A DNA stretch of 64,000 bases, taken from Streptomyces cavernae (GTDB lineage: Bacteria > Actinomycetota > Actinomycetes > Streptomycetales > Streptomycetaceae). How positions within the stretch are numbered: position 1 is the first letter of the stretch; each line of letters starts with the position of its first letter. A program made the position numbers and the translations under genes. The DNA lies in assembly GCF_004023625.1 (NCBI RefSeq), contig NZ_RPDJ01000031.1, forward strand, positions 62,001-126,000, given 5' to 3'. This document shows, piece after piece, positions 23,526 to 31,775 of the stretch. The notes under the pieces were generated by a model, which was given only the letters and a program-made list of their open reading frames with translations, did not search any database and was not told the origin of the DNA.

Positions 23526-24479
23526 TCAGGCGGTGGATGCGGGACGGAAACGGCGGCGGTACTCGGCCGGGGCCGCGCCCAGCGCCCTGACGAAGGCGCG
23601 GCGCATCGCCTCGGGAGTGCCGTAGCCGCTGCTGCGGGATATCTCCTCGACGCCGTCGGTGGTGTCCTCCAGCAGGCGCCGGGCGTGTTCGAGGCGGACG
23701 CGGTCCACGTACCGGCCGGGAGTCATGCCGGTCTCGGCGTGGAAGGCGCGGGCGAAGTGCCGGGGTGAGAGGCGGGCGCGGGCGGCGAGCGACTCGACGG
23801 ACAGATCGCCGTCGGGGTGCTCGGTGATCCACTGCTGGACCTCGCGCAGCGGTTCGCGGTGTGCGGTCTGGGCGGCGAGCTGCGCGCTGAACTGGGCCTG
23901 GTTGCCCGGCCGTCGCAGGAAGACGACGAGGTGGCGGGCGATGGTCAGTGCGACCTCCCGGCCCAGGTCCTCCTCCACGATCGCGAGCGCGAGGTCGATG
24001 CCGGAGGTGACGCCGGCGGAGGTGGCCACGTGCCCGTCGCGGATGTAGATGGGGTCGGGGTCCACCTCGACCGCCGGGTGGTCGCGGGCGAGCTTGTCGC
24101 AGTACGCCCAGTGGGTCGTGGCCCGGCGGCCGTCCAGCAGGCCCGCCTCGGCGAGCAGGATCGCGCCGGTGCACACGGACACCAGCCGCTCGGCGTGCGG
24201 GCCGTGGACCCGCAGCCAGTCGACCAGCCGGGGATCACTGCGGCGGGTGCCCGCGCCGCCAGGGACGAGCAGGGTGTGCGGTTCGGGCGCGTCGGCGAGG
24301 GAGTGGTCGGGGACCAGGGTGAGGCCGCTGGAGGTGCGCACGGGGGTGCCGTCCAGCGAGGCGGTGCGCAGGGCGTAGGTCCCGGGTCGGCCGAGCTCGG
24401 CGCCCCCGAAGACCTCGACCGGTCCGGTGACGTCGAGGCTCTGCACGCCGTCGAAGAGGACGACCAGAACGTTTCGCAT
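23526..24479 (-). CDS. GlxA-family transcriptional regulator (DJ-1/PfpI domain plus AraC HTH)
   Basis: Cytoplasmic regulator of 317 aa. Residues 1-190 form a DJ-1/PfpI-like sensor domain, with Cys in VSVCTGAILLAEAGLLDGRR. Residues about 215-315 form an AraC-type double helix-turn-helix: LSVESLAARARLSPRHFARA, then GVEEISRSSGYGTPEAMRRA. Start at the ATG 24479 gives MRNVLVVLFDGVQSLDVTGP, the family beginning; longer frames to 24602 lack support. It precedes the PfpI enzyme gene and diverges from tex. Likely controls its operon; ligand unknown. Confidence 0.92.
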   Translation of the reverse strand: MRNVLVVLFDGVQSLDVTGPVEVFGGAELGRPGTYALRTASLDGTPVRTSSGLTLVPDHSLADAPEPHTLLVPGGAGTRRSDPRLVDWLRVHGPHAERLVSVCTGAILLAEAGLLDGRRATTHWAYCDKLARDHPAVEVDPDPIYIRDGHVATSAGVTSGIDLALAIVEEDLGREVALTIARHLVVFLRRPGNQAQFSAQLAAQTAHREPLREVQQWITEHPDGDLSVESLAARARLSPRHFARAFHAETGMTPGRYVDRVRLEHARRLLEDTTDGVEEISRSSGYGTPEAMRRAFVRALGAAPAEYRRRFRPASTA

Positions 24480-24642
24480 GGCTTCGATTCTTGGGCGCCC
24501 CCATGATGGCCGCAATGACGAGCTCCCCACCTTTTCTGCCATGGGTGGCGAACGCGCCACACGTCGGTGCCCTGGGCCACGGTTGTCGGTGTCACCTGCC
24601 ACAATTGCCGCGCAACCTCAGCTGATAAGGCGGTACGGGATC

Positions 24643-27009
24643 GTGAAGACACCCGGATCCATCGAAGTAGGGTCCATCGAAGGCAGGATCGCCGAGGAGC
24701 TCGGCGTACGGGAGCGGCAGGTGAAGGCCGCGGTGGAGCTGCTCGACGGCGGTTCGACGGTGCCCTTCATCGCCCGCTACCGCAAGGAAGCGACCGAGAT
24801 GCTCGACGACGCGCAGCTGCGCACGATCGAGGAGCGGCTGCGCTATCTGCGGGAGCTGGAGGAGCGGCGCACGGCGATCCTGGAGTCCGTGCGCGAGCAG
24901 GGCAAGCTCACCGAGGAGCTCGAGGCGCGGATCCGCGGCGCGGAGACGAAGGCGCGCCTCGAGGACATCTATCTGCCGTACAAACCGAAGCGGCGCACGA
25001 AGGCGCAGATCGCCCGTGAGGCGGGCCTGGAGCCGCTGGCGGAGGGCCTGCTCGGCGACCCGTCGGTGGAGCCGCTCGCGGCCGCCGCGGCCTTCGTCGA
25101 CGCCGACCGGGGCGTGGCCGACCCGCAGGCCGCCCTCGACGGCGCGCGGGCGATCCTCACCGAGCGGTTCTCCGAGGACGCCGACCTGATCGGTGAGCTG
25201 CGCGAACGCATGTGGGTGCGCGGGCGGCTGGCGGCCAAGGTGCGGGAGGGCAAGGAGGAGGCGGGCGCCAAGTTCGCCGACTACTTCGACTTCGCGGAGC
25301 CCTTCACCGAGTTGCCCTCGCACCGCATCCTCGCCATGCTGCGCGGCGAGAAGGAGGAGGTCCTGGACCTCGTCCTGGAGCCGGAGGAGCCCACGGAGGG
25401 GCCGTCCTCGTACGAGGGGATCGTCGCGAACCGTTTCGGGATCGCCGACCGCGGCCGCCCCGCCGACAAGTGGCTGACGGACACGGTCCGCTGGGCCTGG
25501 CGCACCCGCATCCTGGTGCACCTCGGCATCGACATCAGGCTGCGGCTGCGCACGGCCGCCGAGGACGAGGCGGTGAACGTCTTCGCGGCGAACCTTCGTG
25601 ACCTGCTGCTCGCCGCCCCGGCGGGCACGCGCGCGACGCTCGGGCTCGACCCCGGATTCCGTACGGGTGTGAAGGTCGCCGTGATCGACGCGACGGGCAA
25701 GGTCGTCGCCACGGACGTGATCTACCCGCACGTACCGGCCAACAGGTGGGACGAGGCGATCGCCAAGCTCGCACGCCTCGCCAAGGAGCACGCGGTCGAG
25801 CTCATCGCCATCGGCAACGGCACGGCGTCCCGGGAGACGGACAAGCTCGCCGGTGAACTCATCACCAAGCACCCCGAGTTGAAGCTCACCAAGGTGATGG
25901 TGTCGGAGGCGGGCGCCTCGGTGTACTCCGCGTCGGCGTTCGCCTCGCAGGAGCTGCCGGACATGGACGTCTCGCTGCGTGGCGCCGTGTCGATCGCGCG
26001 CCGACTGCAGGATCCGCTGGCCGAACTGGTGAAGATCGACCCGAAGTCGATCGGCGTCGGGCAGTACCAGCACGACCTGTCCGAGGTGAAGCTGTCGCGG
26101 TCGCTGGACGCGGTGGTCGAGGACTGTGTGAACGGCGTCGGGGTCGACGTCAACACCGCCTCCGCGCCGCTGCTCGCCCGGGTCTCCGGCATCACCTCGG
26201 GCCTGGCGGAGAACATCGTGGCGCACCGGGACGCCAACGGGCCGTTCAGGTCGCGCTCCGAGTTGAAGGGGGTGGCCCGGCTCGGGCCGAAGGCGTACGA
26301 GCAGTGCGCGGGCTTCCTGCGGATCCGTGGCGGGGACGACCCGCTGGACGCGTCCAGTGTGCACCCGGAGGCATATCCGGTGGTGCGGCGGATGGTGAAG
26401 ACCTCCGGCCAGGAGGTGGCGTCGCTCATCGGCAACACCTCGGTGCTGCGGTCGCTGAAGCCGGGTGACTTCGTGGACGAGTCGTTCGGTCTGCCGACCG
26501 TGTCGGACATCCTGAAGGAGCTGGAGAAGCCGGGTCGTGACCCGCGGCCGGCCTTCAAGACGGCCACCTTCAAGGAGGGCGTCGAGAAGATCTCCGACCT
26601 CGCGTCAGGGATGGTCCTGGAGGGCGTCGTCACCAACGTCGCGGCGTTCGGCGCGTTCGTGGACGTCGGGGTGCACCAGGACGGGCTGGTGCATGTGTCG
26701 GCCATGTCGAAGACGTTCGTCAAGGATCCGCGGGACGTGGTCAAGCCCGGGGACATCGTGAAGGTGAAGGTGCTGGACGTCGACATCCCGCGCAAGCGGA
26801 TCTCGCTGACGCTGCGGCTGGACGACGAGGCCGCACCGCGGGGGCAGGCAGCCGGGGGGCGCCAGCAGCAGCGGGGCGGCGGGCGGCCTCCCCAGCAGCG
26901 GCAGAACCGCGGGGGCGGCGGGTCGCGGCAGGCGCCGCCCCCGCCGGCGAACAGTGCCATGGCGGATGCGTTGCGGAAGGCGGGGTTGCTGGACCCGAAG
27001 CAGCGTTGA
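24643..27009 (+). CDS. tex: RNA-binding transcriptional accessory protein Tex
   Basis: Nucleic-acid-binding protein of 788 aa. Order of domains: N-terminal helical Tex region starting SIEGRIAEELGVRERQV, a YqgF/RNase-H-like domain with LGLDPGFRTGVKVAVID near residue 330, HhH motifs including VGVDVNTASAPLLARVSGI, and a C-terminal S1 domain (GMVLEGVVTNVAAFGAFVDV, HVSAMS). It ends in a Gly/Gln/Arg-rich, low-complexity tail of about 60 residues (GGRQQQRGGGRPPQQ), as in other actinobacterial Tex proteins. The GTG at 24643 is the first credible start; frames further upstream run through the divergent promoter region. Confidence 0.96.
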   Translation: MKTPGSIEVGSIEGRIAEELGVRERQVKAAVELLDGGSTVPFIARYRKEATEMLDDAQLRTIEERLRYLRELEERRTAILESVREQGKLTEELEARIRGAETKARLEDIYLPYKPKRRTKAQIAREAGLEPLAEGLLGDPSVEPLAAAAAFVDADRGVADPQAALDGARAILTERFSEDADLIGELRERMWVRGRLAAKVREGKEEAGAKFADYFDFAEPFTELPSHRILAMLRGEKEEVLDLVLEPEEPTEGPSSYEGIVANRFGIADRGRPADKWLTDTVRWAWRTRILVHLGIDIRLRLRTAAEDEAVNVFAANLRDLLLAAPAGTRATLGLDPGFRTGVKVAVIDATGKVVATDVIYPHVPANRWDEAIAKLARLAKEHAVELIAIGNGTASRETDKLAGELITKHPELKLTKVMVSEAGASVYSASAFASQELPDMDVSLRGAVSIARRLQDPLAELVKIDPKSIGVGQYQHDLSEVKLSRSLDAVVEDCVNGVGVDVNTASAPLLARVSGITSGLAENIVAHRDANGPFRSRSELKGVARLGPKAYEQCAGFLRIRGGDDPLDASSVHPEAYPVVRRMVKTSGQEVASLIGNTSVLRSLKPGDFVDESFGLPTVSDILKELEKPGRDPRPAFKTATFKEGVEKISDLASGMVLEGVVTNVAAFGAFVDVGVHQDGLVHVSAMSKTFVKDPRDVVKPGDIVKVKVLDVDIPRKRISLTLRLDDEAAPRGQAAGGRQQQRGGGRPPQQRQNRGGGGSRQAPPPPANSAMADALRKAGLLDPKQR

Positions 27010-27100
27010 GTTCCGGCTGACAGGGGGGTTTGGGTGGGTTCTCTCGCCCTCACCCCCCACCGCCCCGCCGCTCCTACCGCTCCTGCCGCTTCGGCCTGAA

Positions 27101-27121
27101 CGGCCTTGTCCCCGAAGGCCG
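27101..27121. terminator. Convergent terminator hairpin after tex
   Basis: CGGCCTT (27101-27107) and AAGGCCG (27115-27121) form a 7-bp stem with a 7-nt loop. It lies between the convergent tex and small zinc-ribbon genes, so it may serve both. There is no T-tract. Confidence 0.5.
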
Positions 27122-27151
27122 GAGGGGCCGAGGAGTCGGCTGCCGAGGAGG

Positions 27152-27465
27152 TCAGGAGCGGGCGATGAGCCTGACCTCGCGCAGTATCTGGTCGACCTTG
27201 TGAACCGCCTTCGCGGGCAGGCCGAGCAGAAAACACACCGGCCGGTCGGTCACTTCGGAGCACACCTTGGCGGGCAGGTTCCCCAGCCGGCTCCGGAAGT
27301 CCCGGGCGTATTGTCCGAGGACCAGTTCCCGCGGGTGTGTGTGGTCCTGCCGCAGTGTTCACAGGTGATGGTCAGCAGACAGCCGTGAACATAGGTCAGG
27401 CGATGGGGCTGCTCCCCGCCGCACGAGCAGTCCAGAAAGGCCTGCCCGGTTTCCTTGTCGATCAT
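27152..27465 (-). pseudogene. Small zinc-ribbon protein gene, frameshifted in a CA repeat
   Basis: The ATG at 27465 (AAGGA 7 nt upstream) begins MIDKETGQAFLDCSCGG and continues to CEHCGRTTH, with two Cys pairs typical of a zinc ribbon. The frame then runs into non-native sequence and stops at 27250. In the -1 frame coding-like sequence resumes at once (PRELVLGQYARDFRSRLGN, later LLGLPAKAVHKVDQILREV) to a TGA at 27152-27154. The shift falls in ACACACAC (plus strand GTGTGTGT, 27335-27342); removing one CA unit restores a product of about 103 aa. This may be a true slippage mutation or a sequencing error. Function unknown. Confidence 0.65.
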
Positions 27466-27817
27466 GGGCGGGTCCTTGGGGTCGGGGACTCGTGAGGCGG
27501 GGGCGAGCGGAGCAGCAGCCGTTCGTGGTCGCAGAGCGGGGCCGTCGGCGATCCCGGCCACCGGGCCGCAGCCGGGCCGCCGCGCGGTGATCGGCGATCC
27601 GGTGATCGACGGTGAGTCGGGCGGTGCAGCCCGTCCGGATGTGGACACCGCCACCGGACACGACGGCCCGCGCGGCGATCTCACCGATGGTGACCACCAC
27701 CTGGGGAGGGACGACGGGAGCGGTGAGCCGTTCGGCGCCGAGCGGTTCCCGGTCGAACAGCACCCCTGGCGATGCGGTGGCCCTGCCCCCGTGCGTGCGT
27801 CGGAAAGCGAGCGGCAT
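27462..27817 (-). pseudogene. Possible small gene of unknown function, apparently frameshifted
   Basis: An ATG at 27817, with GGAGGGG about 8 nt upstream, opens MPLAFRRTHGG and continues with coding-like sequence to about residue 80 (VVVTIGEIAARAVV, HIRTGCTARLTVDHRI). After about 27,570 codon bias in this frame collapses, although it stays open to 27359. In another frame good bias resumes and gives DHERLLLRSPPPHESP, ending in a TGA that overlaps the next gene's ATG. I infer a degraded or frameshifted gene coupled to the zinc-ribbon gene. I do not recognise the family. Confidence 0.35.
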
Positions 27818-27990
27818 GTCCCGAACCCCTCCGATCCCTTTGCACAAATGTGCACACCTATTCACCTACGTGATGATGCTTGCATGCTTCTCGCGGCTCT
27901 GTCCAGACGCTTGACGCACGAGGAGCGGGTGCGAGCTGATGGGGCGAGCGGTCGCACGAGTTGTCACAAACATCGTCGAAAGGCACCACC

Positions 27991-28263
27991 ATGGTTGAGC
28001 GCCGAGTCACCGTCGGCTGGCCCGAGGGGCTGCACGCCCGCCCGGCCTCCCTGTTCGTCCGCGCCACGGCGTCCCTGGGAGTTCCGGTCACCGTCGCCAA
28101 GGACGGCGGCGCCCCCGTCAACGCGGCCTCCATGCTGGCCGTGCTGAGCCTGGGAGTGCAGGGCGGGGAGGAGATCGTCCTCGCCTCGCCGGCCGACGAC
28201 GCCGGGCCCGCCCTGGACCGCCTTGCCGAGCTCGTCACGGCGGGGCTCGAGCAACTCCCGTAA
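27991..28263 (+). CDS. ptsH: Phosphocarrier protein HPr
   Basis: Small cytoplasmic phosphocarrier of the sugar phosphotransferase system, 90 aa. The active-site His is in GLHARPAS near residue 15, accepting phosphate from EI-P. NAASMLAVLSLGV contains the position of the regulatory Ser46. ATG at 27991 with AAAGG 8 nt upstream. It is followed 88 nt later by a SorC/DeoR-type sugar-responsive regulator in the same direction, so the two may be linked to carbon sensing. No EI or EII gene is in the window. Confidence 0.95.
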   Translation: MVERRVTVGWPEGLHARPASLFVRATASLGVPVTVAKDGGAPVNAASMLAVLSLGVQGGEEIVLASPADDAGPALDRLAELVTAGLEQLP

Positions 28264-28351
28264 GCCGTCCGGCTGACCACCCCTGCTCATCGGTCGGCTG
28301 TGCAAGGATTTGGGCAGATGTGACGAAGCCGCGATGCGAGAGGGTGGGCGA

Positions 28352-29302
28352 ATGCCGGCGTCCCGTGAGCGCGACCTGCTGGTGAAGGCCGCACGGCTCT
28401 ACTACCAGGACAACTGCTCGCAGCAGGAGGTCGCCAGCGCGCTCGGCGTGAGCCGGTCCAACGTCTCGCGCATCCTGGCCGCCGCCCGCGAGCAGGGCAT
28501 CGTCGAGATCCGGATCAACGATCCCGCGGGACGCGATCTGGATCTGGAGGAGGAGGTGAGCCGCGCCTTCGGGCTCACCGCCTGCCGGGTGGCCGCCGTC
28601 CGCTCGGAGGACGAGGTGCTGCCCAAGGTCGGTGAACTGGCCGCGGACTGGCTGCTGGACATGGCACGTCCCGGTGACGGCATCGCGCTGTCCTGGGGCC
28701 GTACCCTGCAGGCGATGGTGCGGGCCGTCCACGCCGAGCGGCCACTGCCCGCCGAGGTGCTCCCGCTGGTCGGCGGGCTGTCCTCGGTGGCCTCGGAGAT
28801 CATGGGCGAGGAACTGGTACGGGACCTCGCGGACCGGCTGGGCGCCACGTTCCGGCGGCTGCACGCCCCCGCCCTGCTGGAGACCAAGGCCTCCCGGGAC
28901 ACCCTGCTGACCGAACCCGCCATCAGCTCCGTACTGGGGGCGGGCCGCAAGGCCTCGCTGGCGTTCGTGGGTGTCGGAGCGGCGGGCGTCGGCTCCTCCG
29001 CGGCACTCATCGACTCACTGCGGCTCGGTCGCCGCGACCGAGCGGCGTTCGAGCGGGCCAGGCCGGTGGGTGACATCTGCGCCCGCTACTTCGACGAGGA
29101 CGGCAACCCGGTGCACGGCGCCGTCGAGGACCGGGTGCTCGCGGTGTCGCTCGACGACCTGCGCCGGATCAGGACCGTGGTCGGGCTGGCCGCGGGAGTG
29201 GAGAAGGCGCGTGGTGTGCTGGGCGCCCTGCGCGGTCACTACCTCGACGCCCTCGTCTGCGACTCCGCACTGGCCGAGGCACTCGTGGCCGAACTGCGCT
29301 GA
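28352..29302 (+). CDS. SorC/DeoR-type sugar-binding transcriptional regulator
   Basis: Soluble regulator of 316 aa. An N-terminal helix-turn-helix, NCSQQEVASALGVSRSNVSRI, is followed from about residue 55 by the SorC sugar-phosphate-binding domain: GIALSWGRTLQAMV, PLVGGLSS, LAFVGVGAAG and ICARYFDEDGNPV. Members bind phosphorylated sugars and control catabolic operons. I choose the ATG at 28352 (GAGAGGGTGGG upstream); the frame extends to 28310. No catabolic operon is adjacent, only ptsH upstream, so the target is unknown. Confidence 0.9.
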   Translation: MPASRERDLLVKAARLYYQDNCSQQEVASALGVSRSNVSRILAAAREQGIVEIRINDPAGRDLDLEEEVSRAFGLTACRVAAVRSEDEVLPKVGELAADWLLDMARPGDGIALSWGRTLQAMVRAVHAERPLPAEVLPLVGGLSSVASEIMGEELVRDLADRLGATFRRLHAPALLETKASRDTLLTEPAISSVLGAGRKASLAFVGVGAAGVGSSAALIDSLRLGRRDRAAFERARPVGDICARYFDEDGNPVHGAVEDRVLAVSLDDLRRIRTVVGLAAGVEKARGVLGALRGHYLDALVCDSALAEALVAELR

Positions 29303-29347
29303 CGCGCCACAGCACCGGATCCGGCACCGTCCGCGCACGGTGCCCTC

Positions 29348-29545
29348 ATGGGGCGTTTTCGCAAGGCGAGGCATCCGACGTCTGCGCGGGACGTCGAGAT
29401 CAGACAGGACACGGTGATAGCCGCCCTGCGCCGCCTCCAGGACCTGCTCCTGGCGGGCAGCGCCCTGGACGAGCTCCTGCTCGTGCCGTCCGGGACCTCC
29501 GCCGTCCCGGAACCGGAGAGCGAACTCGCGGCCCACGGCGCATGA
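29348..29545 (+). CDS. Hypothetical 65-aa protein
   Basis: Short ORF following the SorC-type regulator by 45 nt in the same direction. The N-terminal 20 residues are basic (MGRFRKARHPTS), and a helix IAALRRLQDLLLAGSALDEL follows. Third positions are strongly G/C, which supports coding, but the ribosome-binding site is poor. No family recognised. The 239 nt after it, up to the ABC-F gene, hold nothing I can call. Confidence 0.42.
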   Translation: MGRFRKARHPTSARDVEIRQDTVIAALRRLQDLLLAGSALDELLLVPSGTSAVPEPESELAAHGA

Positions 29546-29784
29546 GCCGGCCGGTAGGCCGGGCATCTCGCTCCGGCATCGAGACGGCACGCTCGACCAC
29601 GCGCCGCGCGCCGGGTGACTGCGTGGGTGTCCGCTTCCGGCGGCGCGTCCGGGGCCGACCCGCATTCGCCTCGAACGAACGTACTACCGGCCGAAAGAAC
29701 TGCTCGACGGGTTCATCGCTCACCGCCCGGACCGGACCGATCACGGCGCCGTCATGACATCACCCCGAGCCGGGACCGAAAGAC

Positions 29785-31431
29785 TCAAGTGCGCTCCGTC
29801 ACCTTCCCCGACGCCACCTCGAGCATCCTGGTCGTCCGTACCGCGTCCAGCATCCGGCGGTCATGTGTGACCAGCAACAACGTCCCCTCATACGCATCCA
29901 GCGCCGACTCCAGTTGTTCGATCGCGGGGAGGTCGAGGTGGTTGGTCGGCTCGTCCAGGACCAGCAGGTTGACGCCTCTGCCCTGGAGCAACGCCAGGGC
30001 GGCCCTGGTGCGTTCGCCCGGTGACAGGCTCGTCGCCGAGCGCAGGACGTGGTCGGACTTCAGGCCGAACTTGGCCAGGAGTGTGCGGACTTCGACCGGT
30101 TCCGTCTCCGGAGGAACCGCAGCGCGGAACGCGTCCAGCAGCGACTCGGAGCCGTGGAAGAGCCCCCTGGCCTGGTCGACCTCGCCGACCAGCACACCCG
30201 AGCCCAACGCCGCGGTCCCGGCGGACAACGGGACCCGTCCCAGCAGCGCACCCAGCAACGTCGACTTGCCCGCGCCGTTCGCTCCGGTGACCGCGACCCG
30301 GTCCGCCCAGTCGATCTGCAGCGAGACGGGTCCGAGGACGAAGTCGCCGTGGCGCACCTCGGCGTCCCGGAGCGTTGCGACCACCGCGCCGGAGCGTGGC
30401 GCGGAGGCGATCCGCATCTGGAGCTCCCACTCCTTGCGCGGCTCCTCGACGACTTCGAGGCGTTCGATCATGCGTTGTGTCTGCCGTGCCTTCGCCGCCT
30501 GCTTCTCGCTCGCCTCGCTGCGGAACTTGCGGCCGATCTTGTCGTTGTCGTTGCCCGCCTTGCGCCGGGCGTTCTTGACCCCTTTGTCCATCCAGGAGCG
30601 CTGCATCTGGGCGCGTTCCTGAAGGGCCGCCTTCTTGTCGGCGTACTCCTCGTAGTCGTCGCGGGCGTGGCGCCGGGCCACCTCCCGCTCCTCCAGATAG
30701 GCCGCGTAGCCTCCGCCGTACAGATTGATCTGCCGCTGGGCCAGGTCGAGTTCGAGGACCTTGGTCGCCGTCCGGGTCAGGAACTCCCGGTCGTGACTGA
30801 CGACCACCACGCCGGCGCGCAGTCCGCCCACGAAGCGCTCCAGCCGTTCCAGCCCGTCCAGGTCGAGGTCGTTCGTGGGCTCGTCCAGGAGGAACACGTC
30901 GTAACGGGCGAGGAGCAGGGAGGCGAGGCCGGCGCGGGCGGCCTGGCCGCCGGAGAGCGATGTCATCGGCTGGTCGAGGCCGACGCCCAGTCCGAGGGAG
31001 TCGGCCACCTCCCCGGCCCGGTCCTCGAGGTCCGCGCCGCCGAGGCCGAGCCACCGGTCCAGGCTCACCGCGTACGCGTCGTCCGCTCCCGGCGCGCCGT
31101 CGACGAGCGCCTGCGTGGCCTCGTCCATGGCGCGCTGGGCGGCGGCCACGCCCGTGCGGCGCGCCAGGAACTCACCCACGGTCTCGCCCGGTCGCCGCTC
31201 GGGTTCCTGCGGCAGATGGCCGACGGTGGCGGTGGGCGGGGACAGCCGCAGGTCGCCCTCTTCGGGGGTGTCCAGGCCGGCGAGCAGCCGCAGCAGGGTG
31301 GACTTGCCCGCGCCGTTGGCACCGACGAGCCCGATGACATCGCCGGGCGCGACGACGAGGTCGAGCCCGGAGAAGAGCGTGCGGTCGCCGTGGCCGGCGG
31401 CGAGGTCCTTGGCGACGAGGGTGGCAGTCAT
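29785..31431 (-). CDS. ABC-F ATPase, ribosome-acting type
   Basis: Soluble ABC-F protein of 548 aa with two fused nucleotide-binding domains and no membrane segment. Domain 1: Walker A GANGAGKST near residue 38, signature LSGGQAARAGL, Walker B VFLLDEPTNDLDL. A charged linker of about 90 residues follows (DDYEEYADKKAALQERAQMQ). Domain 2: GANGAGKST, LSPGERTRAAL, LLVLDEPTNHLDL. The long arginine- and lysine-rich linker is the P-site tRNA interaction element in antibiotic-resistance ABC-Fs, so ribosome protection is possible; housekeeping translation roles are equally possible. The 301-bp repeat begins 14 bp upstream of its start, within what should be its promoter. Confidence 0.9.
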   Translation of the reverse strand: MTATLVAKDLAAGHGDRTLFSGLDLVVAPGDVIGLVGANGAGKSTLLRLLAGLDTPEEGDLRLSPPTATVGHLPQEPERRPGETVGEFLARRTGVAAAQRAMDEATQALVDGAPGADDAYAVSLDRWLGLGGADLEDRAGEVADSLGLGVGLDQPMTSLSGGQAARAGLASLLLARYDVFLLDEPTNDLDLDGLERLERFVGGLRAGVVVVSHDREFLTRTATKVLELDLAQRQINLYGGGYAAYLEEREVARRHARDDYEEYADKKAALQERAQMQRSWMDKGVKNARRKAGNDNDKIGRKFRSEASEKQAAKARQTQRMIERLEVVEEPRKEWELQMRIASAPRSGAVVATLRDAEVRHGDFVLGPVSLQIDWADRVAVTGANGAGKSTLLGALLGRVPLSAGTAALGSGVLVGEVDQARGLFHGSESLLDAFRAAVPPETEPVEVRTLLAKFGLKSDHVLRSATSLSPGERTRAALALLQGRGVNLLVLDEPTNHLDLPAIEQLESALDAYEGTLLLVTHDRRMLDAVRTTRMLEVASGKVTERT

Positions 31432-31444
31432 CAGGACGCCGATC

Positions 31445-31745
31445 CTAGTGCCCCGGCAGGCAACGTTTGCCCGTCAAGGAGCGGCGTCATGGGGGTCCCC
31501 CCTGCTCATGGGGGTCCCCCCGCTTCGAGCGCAGCCGAGAGTGGGGGAGAAGCCGCGAGCTTGGGGGAGCGTGCTCTGGGGGTACCCCCTGCTCGAAGAC
31601 CTTGGGGGAGTGCCGGCCGGAAGTCCTCGTACTGGACGTACTTGGGCTTTCGGCCGGTGCGGCGAGTGGGGGTACCCCCTGCTCGAAGAGCTTGGCGGAG
31701 TGCCGGGCGTCGCGACGGGGCAAACGTTGCCTGTCGGGGCACCAG
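31445..31745. mobile_element. MITE-like repeat element, complete copy (copy 1)
   Basis: A 301-bp segment bounded by inverted repeats of about 31 bp: left end begins CTAGTGCCCCGGCAGGCAAC, and the reverse complement of the right end begins CTGGTGCCCCGACAGGCAAC. Inside are two near-identical blocks starting GGGGGTACCCCCTGCTCGAA and, between them, a 45-nt hairpin at 31,613-31,657. No ORF in it is credible. Related ends are at 54,721 and 61,838. It lies upstream of the ABC-F gene and 30 bp downstream of the next gene's stop. Confidence 0.75.
31613..31657. repeat. 45-nt hairpin core of repeat, copy 1
   Basis: CCGGCCGGAAGTCCTCGTAC pairs with GTACTTGGGCTTTCGGCCGG: 20 positions, two mismatches and two G-T wobbles, loop TGGAC. 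The same hairpin occurs at 54,801 and 61,734. Confidence 0.8.
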
Positions 31746-31775
31746 CGACCGCCCGTGGGTGGTGCCGTCCCCGCT

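Noticed and set aside
26605..27060. 151-aa minus-strand ORF at the 3' end of tex
   Set aside because: Antisense to the S1 domain and Gly-rich tail of Tex.
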